Shown here: piece by piece, positions 1-9,938 of the stretch
How positions within the stretch are numbered: position 1 is the stretch's first letter
How the letters are laid out: the number at the start of each line of letters is the position of its first letter
Assembly: GCA_026182355.1 (NCBI GenBank)
Contig: JAPFBL010000370.1
Coordinates: 124,001 to 188,000 of the forward strand
Direction: 5' to 3'
From: Hermatobates lingyangjiaoensis
Taxonomy: Eukaryota; Arthropoda; Insecta; Hemiptera; Hermatobatidae
DNA length: 64,000 bases
Made by a program: the position numbers and the translations under genes
The notes under the pieces: generated by a model
Told to the model about the DNA's origin: nothing
Seen by the model: the letters and a program-made list of their open reading frames with translations, nothing else
Databases searched by the model: none

Positions 1-46
1 TTGTTTTGATTGAAAAATCTTAGCCACATTTTATTATTTCGCATTA

Positions 47-136
47 TTTTTTTTTTTCAGGTAAGAATGGACTTTCTTCGCATTGAGGGAGCGTCGATTG
101 TACCTGGAAGGTGGTGGACTGTTCGTTAATTGAGGT
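47..136 (+). other. possible small exon after a polypyrimidine tract
   Basis: A run of T ends in CAG at position 60. It is followed by a less AT-rich stretch of about 75 bases and then by AGGTAATG, which could be a splice donor near 135. Read from 61, one frame gives about 22 codons and then TAA. The pattern fits an acceptor with a terminal or internal exon, but the piece is too short to recognise and such signals occur by chance in AT-rich DNA. No function is assigned. Confidence 0.15.
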
Positions 137-189
137 AATGTGTTATAACTGAAATCTTTCTACTAACATTATTACAAAAAATACAATTC

Positions 190-330
190 ATCTCTTACTG
201 AATCACAATAAGAAATTCCAAATAAAACTAACATCTTTCAAACCAGTCTTCAACAGAGTAAAACAATTCCTTACTTGAAACATCTTACAAAAGATCACAG
301 TGATCCCGTAAAGCAAAAATCAACGTCTAA
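190..330. repeat. degenerate foldback family B arm
   Basis: The segment keeps the family B order: an AATAAGAAAT motif, then ACATCTTTCAAACC, then CTTCAACAGAG. The intact family B copies read AATAAGAAATGGGAAAAC, AGATCTTTCAACCG and CTTCGTCAGAG at the same spacing. It is old and lacks a clear second arm. From 330 to 590 I see only AT-rich sequence. Confidence 0.45.
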
Positions 331-599
331 ACAACAATAAGAAATTTAGAATACTTGTATGTTAAATATTGGACAAAATACGAACAACCCATTTGTATAA
401 AATAAAAATCACTAAAATTTTTTAGTAAATCATTGAGTGAAATAAAGAGTTATAGCAGTATAAAGGATATAATAATTTTGTAATTCTGAAAAATACTTCC
501 AGCTCAAAAACCTTTACTTACTTGACTTTCTTTGTGTTTATTTGTTTTTTTGGTTTTCAAATTTTGTTTTAAAATATTTTGTATATATAAAAAATATAC

Positions 600-777
600 A
601 AGTTCAAAATCTAAGAAGAGTAACAAACAGGGTAAAGAAACACATTTACTAATTCAAATTTTCGGAAAATGTGTTTTTATGAGAAAAGAGAGAGAGGGAG
701 AGAGAGAGAGAGAGGGAGATAGAGGGAGAGAGAGGGAGAGAGAGGGAGAGAGAGGGGGAGAGAGGGAGAGAGAGGGG

Positions 778-846
<69 letters not shown>

Positions 847-890
847 GCTCTTCTTCGATTTTGAACTTGTCTATGTCGAGTTTTGATTGT
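600..890. repeat. foldback family C with (GA)n-expanded loop
   Basis: The left arm (about 600-690) holds GTTCAAAATCTAAGAAGAGT and CAAATTTTCGGA. The right arm (about 843-870) holds ACTCTTCTTCGATTTTGAAC-like sequence, its reverse complement with a few changes. The same arms occur at 16166-16354 and 54508-54690. Between the arms the spacer has become a GA-rich microsatellite. The hammerhead-like core of the left arm (minus strand) is degenerate. Confidence 0.6.
687..844. repeat. (GA)n / GAGAGG microsatellite
   Basis: About 155 bases of nearly pure GA dinucleotides with GGG interruptions at the left and perfect GA at the right. It makes long spurious open frames of Arg/Glu on the plus strand and Ser/Leu on the minus strand. 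These are not genes. Confidence 0.97.
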
Positions 891-1077
891 CTCTTTCATT
901 TTCTTGTGGATATCACAATATATTATGTGTAATACTCTAGACTTATGGCAGCAAGTGCTAGTGGAATACTATTTTTAAAGTATGATAAACAAAAAAAAAT
1001 ACAAAAGTAAGAAATTTTTAATATTAAAATGTTATGAATGATTAAAATAAGTCTTAGTAAAATATCATTCTTTTTTA

Positions 1078-1240
1078 TGTACTACCTCTTATATTTGTGT
1101 ACAAAGGCAGCAGGTCTTCCCTTAAGCATATGTTATTAAAATAAGCAGCAGCTTCTGCATTGACCAGTTTCTTGTTGACACTCTCTAGTTTTCGTATCAG
1201 TTTGCGGTGAGACTCTGGTAGCTTCCAAAGAAGGTTAGCA
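1078..1240 (-). pseudogene. Penelope-like element ORF fragment (tentative)
   Basis: The minus strand encodes an uninterrupted stretch with KLIRKLESVNKKL followed by a hydrophobic-F-x3-CL-x4-LLPLYTNI block. A basic, coiled helix followed by 'F...C....L.P.Y' resembles the region upstream of the reverse transcriptase in Penelope-like ORFs, as far as I recall that family. No reverse transcriptase or GIY-YIG part is present. If right, this is the only protein trace in the window of the retroelement class to which the ribozyme-like foldbacks may belong. A profile search against Penelope-like proteins would decide it. Confidence 0.35.
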
Positions 1241-1594
1241 AAAGACATTAACACACACAATAAACATAGGTCAAACACGAAAAACTAAATTTTAATCACT
1301 GTTTTAATCACTAAATTAACAAAATAAATAAAAATATGTACAAGCTTTCGGTACAGAAAGCTTGTACCGAAATACATACCTCTTATATGTATACAGATTA
1401 CGATCTTCGAAGTTTTTGTGACTTCAGTCTACTTATCAAATTATTATACAGATTCTAAGTATTTTAAAGATGTTAAAATATAAAATGTAGACTGACACGA
1501 TAGTCCGATTTGTCTGCTGGGTTGTTGGTCTGTTTGTTTATTATAGTCATGTGTTTTATGATTATTTCAACTGTTATTGTTAAAGAATGATGAT

Positions 1595-1682
1595 TCGGTT
1601 TTTTTATTAAATTACAATAAGAAATTTCAAAATGGAACTTTGATCTTTCGAACTGTTCTTCATCAGAGGAATACATATAGCA
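1595..1682. repeat. degenerate foldback family B arm
   Basis: ATTACAATAAGAAATTTC, then TTTGATCTTTCGAACTG, then TTCATCAGAG reproduce the family B arm in order and spacing. The second arm is missing. From 1683 to 1910 the sequence is AT-rich with a short (TA)n at about 1721-1737 and nothing else recognisable. Confidence 0.5.
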
Positions 1683-1911
1683 GGGGACAATTCATAAACC
1701 TTATAGATTTCCAAAAACTATGATATATATATATATAATAACATAGATAATATAATATATTAGAGATAACATAGAGGCGAATTTATAAAAACGAACACAT
1801 CTAACACTATTGAGTGATAACGGGAATAATATTGAAATGGTTTAATATTCGATAGCATATAATATAATATATGGTGCATGAAAAATAAATGGATTAAAAA
1901 AAAACATATAG

Positions 1912-2160
1912 CAGGGGGGCCAACCTGTGGTTCGCGAGCAACATGCAGTTCTTTGAAGGATTATTTGTGGCTCTCAAAAAATGTAACCGAGTTCTCTTTT
2001 CATTTTTGTGCAATTAGATTTTAAAAGCATATTTAATCTTTCCATATGTATTTTTTTTGTATACTTTTTAAATACGTATTTAATTGTGGCTCGCGAAAAA
2101 TTTCAAATTTTGGAAACTTGCTTGGACTATCAAGGAGCTTGGGCCATTTCTGGCATTTAG
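1912..2160. mobile_element. hAT-like non-autonomous element, copy 1
   Basis: It begins CAGGGGGGCCAACCTGTGG and continues with GTTCGCGAGC, a CAGTTCTTTGAAGGATTA block and GTGGCTCTCAA. The shorter copy at 53752-53924 has the same blocks and a better-defined right end. The CAGGG start and GGCCAACC box are typical of hAT-type termini. The right end here (about 2130-2160) is poorly defined and I see no clear 8-bp duplication. Confidence 0.55.
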
Positions 2161-2204
2161 CATTATATATGCTACAGGGCTGCCAGTCACTATGTTACTG
2201 TAAG

Positions 2205-2385
2205 AGTGGGCCAGGGTAGCCCAGTGGCAAGGTGCTCCCTTTTGTATCTTGTCGATTTATTCACGCGGGAGGTGTAGAAATGTCAGCAAGTCATCATCCC
2301 TAAGAAAGGATGTTAAACCGTCGGCCCCGAGCCTGTACGATGTCAAGTACTCGTTAAAGATCGCTACTTTTTTTCAGCTTTTCCT
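2205..2385 (+). repeat. decayed tRNA-derived SINE
   Basis: It starts with GGGTAGCCCAGTGGCAAGG, a degraded A-box-like head. Next comes CGATTTATTCACGCGGGAGG and then the family's central region with TTAAACCGTCGGCCCCGAGC and a GTACGATGTCAAGTACTCG block. The B-box is lost. It is the same family as 49479-49805. Confidence 0.75.
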
Positions 2386-2399
2386 TTAAGTAGGATCTA

Positions 2400-2797
2400 G
2401 GTTATCATAAATTAAGTTCACCTCTTCTAGGTGCTCATAGATTAAGTTCACCTCTTCTAGGTGCTCATAGATTAGGTTCTCCTCTTCTAGGTGCTCATAG
2501 ATTAAGTTCTTCTCTTCTAGGTGCTCAGAGATTAGGTTCTCCTCTTCTAGGTGCTCATAGATTAGGTTCTTCTCTTCTAGGTGCTCATAGATTAGGTTCT
2601 CCTCTTCTAGGTGCTCATAGATTAAGTTCTCCTCTTGTAGGTGCTCATAGATTAGATTATCCTCTTCTAGGTGCTCATAGATTAAGTTCTCCTCTCCTAG
2701 GTGCTCATAGATTAGGTTCTTCTCTCCTAGGTGCTCAGAGATTAGGTTCTCCTCTTCTAGGTGCTCATAGATTAGGTTCACCTCTTCTAGGAGCTCT
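2400..2797. repeat. 30-bp minisatellite, about 13 copies
   Basis: The unit contains AGGTGCTCATAGATTAGG and then TTCTCCTCTTCT, with single-base variants between copies. Because 30 is divisible by three, frames without a stop stay open across the array. The minus strand reads 131 codons of a decapeptide of the form NLIYEHLEEE, and one plus-strand frame is also open (GAHRLGSPLL). Openness alone is therefore no evidence of coding. No promoter, splice site or homologous protein is apparent. From about 2800 to 3360 I see no recognisable feature except a short near-repeat around ACATATGTAAAACAAATTAC at 3290-3350. Confidence 0.95.
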
Positions 2798-3361
2798 AGA
2801 GAGATTCTCCTCTAACAGCAGCTTCCTTCACTAAACTGTCTGCTAACTTATCCCCCAACTATTCTTACATCTGCCTTTTATCCATTCGATTTCGATTAAT
2901 AAAATTTACTGTACAACTCTCAATGCCACCTAGTGTCACTCATCTAACTACCAACACACCCAAGGTTGTTTAACTTCAGTATTCTACTTGAAAGCGGTAT
3001 GTATTCACATCACGTCCATGGATGTTACCATACAATAAGCGTAGTCTAATCCAGTGTCCTCAATTAACATATTCACCACCTCCGAAAGGTGTTTCTTATG
3101 AATTAGACCCATATTATACTTTTAAAGGCTATTTTTCTTTTAAATAATTTCTTAATAGTTCCTTCTATGTCAACAAACATTTTAAAAGTAAATCTGCAAA
3201 TTGGTTTACTTTCACTATTTTTTTACCTCCGATATGTTTATAAAAAGTCAAGAAAAAACTTTTGGAAATAGTTTTAATATTACATATGACATATGTAAAA
3301 CAAATTACATACATGTTTTACATATTACATATGTAAAACAAATTACATATATGTTTTTTCC

Positions 3362-3490
3362 GGCTAAAATGGCAATGGTCACGTGACCTTCTGTAGTCAT
3401 AAAGATGAAATATAGTTACTGAGTGCCACCAATGGCTGTTCACAAGATTTCCGCTACAACATCAAAAAAGCTAAAGGAAAAACCCTGAAA
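3362..3490 (+). mobile_element. LINE 3' UTR fragment
   Basis: This piece matches, in reverse complement, the sequence next to the LINE ORF fragment at 31395-31545. Shared blocks include the region around CACGTGACCTTCTGTAGTC, GAGTGCCACCAATGGCTGTT and AAGCTAAAGGAAAAACCCTGA. Here only non-coding 3' sequence survives. Orientation is inferred from the partner copy. Confidence 0.6.
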
Positions 3491-3616
3491 CATAATTACA
3501 TCTAAATACATAAAATTGTAGTCGAAGTAACCAAAAATAGAAAACAAAAATGTTTTTCCAATTTAACACATTAAGCATTTCTTTAAATCAAATTAAGTGG
3601 AACAATAAATAACAAT

Positions 3617-3820
3617 TGTAGGGTAAAAATGTAATGAAACGGTCTCCACATATAAAAATTTTAATGATATAAACAACGCGTTTCGAACACGTAGTGTTCT
3701 TCCTCAGGCATTAACTAAGGATGAGTGCCTGAGGAAGAACACTACGTGTTCGAAACGCGTTGTTTATATCATTAAAATTTTTATATGTGGAGACCGTTTC
3801 ATTAGATTTTTACCCTACAA
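3617..3820. repeat. foldback family A, near-perfect palindrome
   Basis: Two arms of about 95 bases are almost perfect reverse complements around a short centre near 3718. Each runs from TGTAGGGTAAAAAT through GGTCTCCACATAT to the core ACACGTAGTGTTCTTCCTCAGG. The near identity means a recent origin or conversion between arms. Each arm carries a hammerhead-like motif, left arm minus strand and right arm plus strand. The sequence after the right arm, ATGAGTAAATACCACATAA, recurs beside other family A pieces at 5530 and 35120. Confidence 0.92.
3728..3762 (+). ncRNA. hammerhead-like motif, family A
   Basis: CTGAGGA at 3729-3735 fits the CTGANGA core. One extra A (3736) precedes a perfect 6-bp stem II, GAACAC 3737-3742 with GTGTTC 3746-3751 and loop TAC. 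GAA follows at 3752-3754, then the self-complementary ACGCGT (3755-3760, minimal stem III), T at the cleavage position and G. Stem I is weak, with one C-G pair plus a G-T wobble. The unpaired base before stem II departs from the canonical ribozyme, so activity is uncertain. Confidence 0.5.
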
Positions 3821-4137
3821 TGAGTAAATACCACATAATAACTGATTGCACTACATTAGAAATAAATAACAATGTCTGATTTATGAAGAAAAAAAAATAA
3901 GAACCAAACAACTTGTTTGATATTGTTCAAATCTAATATTGTTGGAATTTTTTCAAACATTTTTCAAGGAATAACAAAGTCTTTCGTTTAGTTTCTTGAT
4001 TAAGCAATAATCTGTAATTTTGTTTGCAGCGTCGTGAGAGCATTGAGTTTTAAAAGTATATAATTAAGCCTTGTAGGATATCATGTTGTTTTTAGCAGAC
4101 AAGGTCCATTGAGAAGTACAAATGGTCTACATGATAT

Positions 4138-4160
4138 CATTAAAAAAAAAAAAAAAACAA
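4138..4160. repeat. A-rich tract in featureless AT-rich region
   Basis: A run of A at about 4141-4156. The surrounding stretch 3840-4530 is AT-rich and shows no gene or recognised repeat. Confidence 0.7.
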
Positions 4161-4529
4161 AAATTTCGAATAACGAAATAAATCGTACAAACTTATAAGC
4201 TTAACGATTTTTTTTTTATTACTGATATAGACATTAGAATAAATGTTAATGATATACCTGCTAGACCACACTCTAGCGTATTTTATTATTTAAAATAGAC
4301 TAAATAGTCTAGTTAGCAAAACATTTATAAATCACTATTTATAATAACATAAAAGAGTAAAGTTAACTAAACAGAACGCCCATACTTCATTATACAAGAA
4401 CACAACTTCACTTGTGATACGCTATAAAACATTTTCAAGCTAATGAAAACAATGGAATAAATGAAATATACAACACATGCTAAAGAGTAAAAATTTATAA
4501 ATCCATCAATATTGTAAAACTTCCTTGCA

Positions 4530-4575
4530 AACATAGTCCATAAAGAAAAGGTTGGGAACTACTGTCATAGTGTAC
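4530..4575 (-). mobile_element. isolated hAT-like terminal sequence
   Basis: On the minus strand this reads CAGTAGTTCCCAACCTTTTC followed by TTTATGGACTATGTTTGC. CAGTRGTTCCCAACCT is a common hAT-type terminus. No partner end is evident nearby, so this is a truncated relic. Confidence 0.45.
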
Positions 4576-4682
4576 TCAAGTAAATATTACACATATGTAT
4601 TTTAAATACTAAATGTTTGTTTGAACAGTCAAAAAATAGAATATATTAGATTTTCAATTAAGACTGTTTTATTTATGATTGT

Positions 4683-4792
4683 TTATTAATATTATTATGA
4701 TATTATGATATTATTTATGATATTATTACGATATTATGATATTATGATATTATTTATGATATTATGATATTATTTATGATATTATGATAAAA
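4683..4792. repeat. ATGATATT-type tandem repeat
   Basis: Irregular tandem copies of TATGATATTATGATATTATT with 20-25 bp spacing. Low complexity. Confidence 0.9.
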
Positions 4793-5026
4793 TAACATGT
4801 ATTTACATTTACTTTTAAATATTAAGAGCATACCTTCCAGCTAAGAAATCAAGATTAATTTGTAGATTTTAAAAAGATAAAATCAGAGTATTTTCAACTT
4901 TAGTTATAAAGAATCAAACTACTATTATTAAAAGTAACTTATTTCCAATTCACGAGCTACAAAATCCCTTAGTTGCCATTTATTCATATTATTATTATAT
5001 TATATTATATTATTATATATATTCAT

Positions 5027-5543
5027 ATTGAGGGATTTCAAGAATTACGTCACCAAACAAAAAAGTTTAATTTGAAACTAACAACGCGTTTCAAACACTT
5101 AGTGTTCTTCAAATTTACATCTAAAATAAAAATATATACATATCTGTGAGATTTAAGAACATCAGAGTGAATTATTTAAATATGATTACAATATATGAAT
5201 GCTGAATTGAACAGTTGAGGTTTTTAACAACGAAATTAGTATTAAAAAAATACTTAATTAATCCTGAACTTTAATAAAATGTTTATTATTAAGGTTCAGG
5301 ATTAATTAAGTCAATTTTCTTACTAATTTTTCCTTCTTAAAAACCTTCCCAGTTCAATTTAATATTCATAAATTGTATGCAATTTCAAATAATTCACTCT
5401 GATGTTTTTAAATCTCACAGATATGTATATATTTTTATTTTATTTTATTTTTTTTTAGATGTTAACCTAAAGAAGAAGACTAAAGTGTTCAGTTTTAATG
5501 AAACTTTTTTGTGTGGAGACGTAATTTTTAAAATCTCTCAGTA
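5027..5543. repeat. large palindrome, about 0.52 kb (family A-related ends)
   Basis: The left arm begins TTGAGGGATTTCAAGAATTA and the right arm ends with a diverged reverse complement around GTAATTTTTAAAATCTCTCA. Inner arm blocks also pair, for example CAGATATGTATATA with TATATACATATCTG and GTTCAGGATTAATTAAGT with CTTAATTAATCCTGAAC, around a centre near 5280. Both outer ends keep a diverged AACGCGTTTC...TGTTCTTC segment, showing kinship with family A. It is older than the 3617 copy. A (TAT)n run precedes it at 4985-5020. Confidence 0.8.
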
Positions 5544-5639
5544 TGAGTAAATACCACAGTATAACAGATTGCACAAGTAATGTATTCATGATTAAGAATA
5601 AAGGAAAGGTCTACACACAAAAGATTTTATACAACAGAG

Positions 5640-5700
5640 ATGTAACCTGAGGATGAACACTAAACGGTCGAAATTTTTGATAAAAACTTGGTGTTTTTTT
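5640..5700 (+). repeat. decayed hammerhead-like core
   Basis: ACCTGAGGATGAACACTAAA, CGGTCGAAATTTTTG and AAAAACTTGGTG follow the order CTGAGGA - hairpin - GAAA seen in the better motifs, but stem II is largely lost. It is probably an old arm of a family A-like foldback. The rest of 5700-6140 holds nothing recognisable. Confidence 0.35.
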
Positions 5701-6147
5701 CACTAATGCCAATCACGAGAGTTCTCTAAATAAATTACAAAAAGGTCTGTTTTAATGTTTTCAAAGAAATCTTTTAACATATGAAAGCTTATATTACGTT
5801 CCACTGTTTAAATAATTGTAAACTAATATGCAATATGTTTATATCAAAACAGAGAAGGGATCATGACTTTTTAAAATATCTTTCTCTTTTGTTTTGAACT
5901 ATTAGCTTGTAATTTTAAATAAGTGAGGGACAACACCCTTGAACTTATACCTCTGCAGTTAATCACCAATGAGCCTGATATTAACTCCGCAGATTAAAGG
6001 ATATAAGTGCGCTTAATAGGATTTAAAATTATTAAATAAGATCCAGATATAATCGATTTACTTCTGTTAGTGTGACAAATTGAATTTATTTGAAAAAAGA
6101 AATCATCAATAGAATTTATAATATAAATAAACAAAGACTATAGACTA

Positions 6148-6230
6148 GCGGTTCTCAACCTTTTTTTACTTCCCCTAAAAAAAACACTTATTCTCTGACC
6201 TCACACCCCCTATAGTTTAATACTTTATTT
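6148..6230 (+). mobile_element. hAT-like 5' end relic
   Basis: TAGCGGTTCTCAACC followed by TTTTT and then CACACCCCCTATAG resembles the common hAT terminus CAGYGGTTCTCAACC. No right end was found before the next element. From 6240 to 6500 no feature is supported. Confidence 0.4.
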
Positions 6231-6502
6231 AAAGATCAAATATGTGAGAATCATATTAAATTTAATAGAAATGATAAGTGAACTCAAGTGTTCTTATACA
6301 ATCCTTCTGTTCTTGCTGTGAACAATATTTCAGTCCCTATTAAAGCAGTCCTAAAATTGAAAAAAAAAGACCAACTGAAAGAATTTGATAGAATAATTTC
6401 ATTATTGATTCAAATAAAAATAATTATTTTTTTCGAACAGTTTCATTTTTTTTATATAACTTCAAAAACTCGATAAGCAAGTATTATCAATATATAAACA
6501 TA

Positions 6503-6607
6503 TTGTAGGGTAAAAAGTTAATGAAATGGTCTCCACATATAAAAATTTTATCGTATAAACAACGTGTTTCAAACACGTAGTGTTCTTCCTCAGGCATTAA
6601 CTAAGGG
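6503..6607. repeat. single arm of foldback family A
   Basis: It matches the left arm of the 3617-3820 palindrome from TGTAGGGTAAAAAG to CTTCCTCAGGCATTAACTAA with a few substitutions. It lacks the second arm, which shows that arms also occur singly. On the minus strand the core pairs GAACAC with GTGTTT, where a C-to-T change keeps a G-U pair. Confidence 0.85.
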
Positions 6608-6888
6608 TGAGCTTAATTATGTGCCGGCTTAATTATTCATCTTATAAATGATTTTTAGGATATTCGACACATAGGATCGCTTTCTATAAAAAATCAAATA
6701 ACAGTTCGTTATTCTCGTGGTGTATGCAATATTTATCTCCAGAAAAGGCTTTATATTAATTAATTAAGTGTTAATAAGTATAAAAACAATTAATAATAAT
6801 ACTCAATCAAAAATAAAAGTTGAAGACAGCTAAATAGAAGTAAATTAACACTAACATAGTAGAATTACTTGCTAGACAGTTGGGATTT

Positions 6889-8486
6889 AAAAATCAGGCT
6901 TACCACCCTAACTCTTCCTGATCTCATTTCACGTTATATCTAAAAATCAGGCTTGCCATCCTAACTCTTCCCGAGCTCATTTCACTTCATATCTAAAAAT
7001 CAGGCTTGCCACCCTAACTCTTCCCGATCTCATTTCACTTCATATCTAAAAATCAGGCTTACCACCCTAACTCTTCTTCATCTCATTTCACTTCATATCT
7101 ACAAATCAGGCTTACCATCCTAACTCTTCCCGAGCTCATTTCACTTCATATCTAAAAATCAGGCTTGCCACCCTAACTCTTCTTCATCTCATTTCACTTC
7201 ATATCTAAAAATCAGGCTTGCCACCCTAACTCTTCTTCATCTCATTTCACTTCATATCTACAAATCAGGCTTGCCACCCTAACTCTTCCTCATCTCATTT
7301 CACTTCATATCTAAAAATCAGGCTTACCACCCTAACTCTTCCTCATCTCATTTCACTTCATATCTACAAATCAGGCTTACCACCCTAACTCTTCTTCATC
7401 TCATTTCACTTCATATCTACAAATCAGGCTTACCACCCTAACTCTTCTTCATCTCATTTCACTTCATATCTACAAATCAGGCTTACCACCCTAACTCTTC
7501 TTCATCTCATTTCACTTCATATCTACAAATCAGGCTTACCACCCTAACTCTTCTTCATCTCATTTCACTTCATATCTACAAATCAGGCTTACCACCCTAA
7601 CTCTTCCTCATCTCATTTCACTTCATATCTAAAAATCAGGCTTACCACCCTAACTCTTCCTCATCTCATTTCACTTCATATCTACAAATCAGGCTTGCCA
7701 CCCTAACTCTTCTTCATCTCATTTCACTTCATATCTACAAATCAGGCTTGCCACCCTAACTCTTCTTCATCTCATTTCACTTCATATCTACAAATCAGGC
7801 TTACCACCCTAACTCTTCCTCATCTCATTTCACTTCATATCTACAAATCAGGCTTGCCACCCTAACTCTTCTTCATCTCATTTCACTTCATATCTACAAA
7901 TCAGGCTTGCCACCCTAACTCTTCTTCATCTCATTTCACTTCATATCTACAAATCAGGCTTACCACCCTAACTCTTCTTCATCTCATTTCACTTCATATC
8001 TACAAATCAGGCTTACCACCCTAACTCTTCTTCATCTCATTTCACTTCATATCTACAAATCAGGCTTACCACCCTAACTCTTCTTCATCTCATTTCACTT
8101 CATATCTACAAATCAGGCTTACCACCCTAACTCTTCTTCATCTCATTTCACTTCATATCTACAAATCAGGCTTACCACCCTAACTCTTCTTCATCTCATT
8201 TCACTTCATATCTACAAATCAGGCTTACCACCCTAACTCTTCTTCATCTCATTTCACTTCATATCTACAAATCAGGCTTACCACCCTAACTCTTCTTCAT
8301 CTCATTTCACTTCATATCTACAAATCAGGCTACCACCCTAACTCTTCTTCATCTCATTTCACTTCATATCTACAAATCAGGCTTACCACCCTAACACTTC
8401 CTCATCTCATTTCACTTCATATCTAAAAATCAGGCTTACCATCCTAACTCTTCCCGATCTCATTTCACTTCATATCTAAAAATCGA
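6889..8486. repeat. 53-bp satellite, about 30 copies
   Basis: The monomer contains ATCTACAAATCAGGCTTACC, ACCCTAACTCTTCTTCATCT and CATTTCACTTCAT. Variants fall at a few sites: AAAAAT or ACAAAT, GCC or ACC, and TTCTTC, TTCCTC or TTCCCG. Edge copies carry the AAAAAT/CCCGATCT type and central copies are almost identical, the usual mark of unequal exchange. One copy near 8328 has lost a T. No dyad symmetry or spacer variation suggests anything but a satellite. Confidence 0.98.
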
Positions 8487-8489
8487 TAT

Positions 8490-9340
8490 CAACAAAAAAA
8501 TTATGTCGGACAACCTGGATTATATCCTTGTTTTTTTCATTATTGCTCCGTTTTTAAGTACGAGGATTAAATGTCTTACATCAGTACTTGAAAACTAGAC
8601 TTAAAAAGTAACTTTTGGAAAGTTATATAATTTACTGGAGATAAATTTTGATTTATATTTATAAATCAAAGTTAATGTTGTTATTGAGATTGGTGAAGTT
8701 AAAAAAGTGTAGAATTGTAAAAATGAAATGGAATGTGAGGACTGGAGAGTGAGTCAGCTGTGAGGTGATTGGCTGGAGGCTATAGAGCGAGTAAGCTCTG
8801 ATATAAGTGAATAATAACAGTTTACTTAAGAAAGGCCTGATTGGGGGAGTGAGCGCGGAGTCAGGGCAAAGGGGGACTGGTCATTAGCACGAGGCTATTG
8901 AGGGAGAGATTGGACCATTCAAAGAATATAATTCGCAGCCTCTATTTGAAGTCCACAGTTACAACACTTGCGTTAGCTACAAATATACATGCCGACAGAC
9001 CACACGGATCGCGTCATTACACTTTCAAACCGACTACCACTCAGGCCCCCAAGACTCAAGCCTTCTTTAAATAACTGAATCCAGTGTCACCCAAAACAAA
9101 CTTTACTTGCGTAACAAGCATATAAACTGCAGAAATTATTGATACAACATTGCACAATAAACAAAATGGCTTTAAGAGCCTAGTTAACAGGACCTTGTTC
9201 TCAGTAATTCAGATCAGCAAAGCCAAGAAAACAAATATCTGCGTTTGTCTCCAGAAGACAAGTAAAGTTATATGTTTTCTTTCTTAACATATATATCTGA
9301 GAAAATTACTTGAGATAACCAAAACGATGTTATACATTTT
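8490..9340. other. GC-richer unassigned stretch
   Basis: From about 8720 to 9220 the sequence is clearly richer in G and C than its surroundings, with blocks such as GGAGAGTGAGTCAGCTGTGA and TGGGGGAGTGAGCGCGGAGT. I find no open frame over 60 codons, no RNA-like fold I can support and no second copy in the window. It may be part of an older transposon or a transcribed non-coding region. Confidence 0.3.
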
Positions 9341-9359
9341 TGTATGCGTCATTTTTCTA

Positions 9360-9363
<4 letters not shown>

Positions 9364-9396
<33 letters not shown>

Positions 9397-9476
9397 ATAC
9401 TCGAGATTCGTGAGTGTTAGTCCTTTTTTTTTGTGTTCTCTAGCTGTAACTTTAATTATATATATATATATATATG
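9364..9476. repeat. (TA)n microsatellites
   Basis: Two TA runs, at about 9364-9392 and 9457-9476. The second is immediately followed by a family B foldback fragment (GTCAATGATCAAACCAC). Other TA runs of more than about 20 bases lie near 10090, 10340, 10960, 15190-15300, 15395, 15515, 15880-16015, 16380, 16575, 16880, 17165, 18380, 41335, 41855, 56625, 57105, 57490 and 57790, many of them touching foldback repeats. Confidence 0.95.
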
Positions 9477-9535
9477 TCAATGATCAAACCACAAAATAAG
9501 AAATGGTTTGAAAATAAGAAGACTAGGCTAGAAGC
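9476..9535. repeat. foldback family B end fragment
   Basis: TCAATGATCAAACCACAAAA and TAAGAAATGG mark the outer end of a family B arm directly after a TA repeat. The inner part is lost and a TAGGCTAGAAGCTAGCC segment follows, which also precedes the hAT copy at 11340. Confidence 0.7.
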
Positions 9536-9540
9536 TAGCC

Positions 9541-9938
9541 CAGAGGTCGGCAACCTTTAACACTAAAAGAGCCATTTGAACCCTGTTTCCACTGAGAGCC
9601 GCAAATTCTTTTTGACATCTAAAATGGGGAAAAAAGCATTTATTAGAAAGTAAAAAATAAACATAAACGTATTAGTGTTTGACCACCCTTTGAAAGAAGG
9701 GCTATAAAGTGTTGCTTATGAAATCGACAAAGTGCTACAGAGAGTACAAAGTGTTACTCTCGTTAGAGGTGAAAGCAAATGAATCTGCCCAAGCATCATA
9801 TAACGATCTATTTTCCTCAAATATTTTCCTTTTCTTAGATTTCTCCATATCTGGTCTTGTTGGGGGTTGAAAGTTGAGATGGCGTTTTGGCGGGAATACC
9901 GGCTTTCGCGAATATGACGTTTATTTTGAGCTACAAAA
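9541..9938. mobile_element. hAT-1 non-autonomous element, copy 1 (truncated)
   Basis: It starts CAGAGGTCGGCAACCTTTAA and follows the 11340-11942 element for about 390 bases with scattered differences. It stops at CTACAAAAAACAAG, where a family B foldback takes over. On the minus strand (about 9740-9940) it keeps the open reading piece beginning FVAQNKRHIRESRYSRQN, the same as in the other copy. The sixteen or so bases before the left end are also shared with the other copy. Confidence 0.8.

Noticed and set aside
532..899. Long open frames over the GA tract on both strands
   Set aside because: They are translations of a dinucleotide repeat (Arg/Glu and Ser/Leu runs) inside a foldback loop.
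6889..8486. CRISPR array (also 25195-27840 and 63597-64000)
   Set aside because: Monomers follow each other without variable spacers. The genome is eukaryotic in character and no cas-like genes are present.
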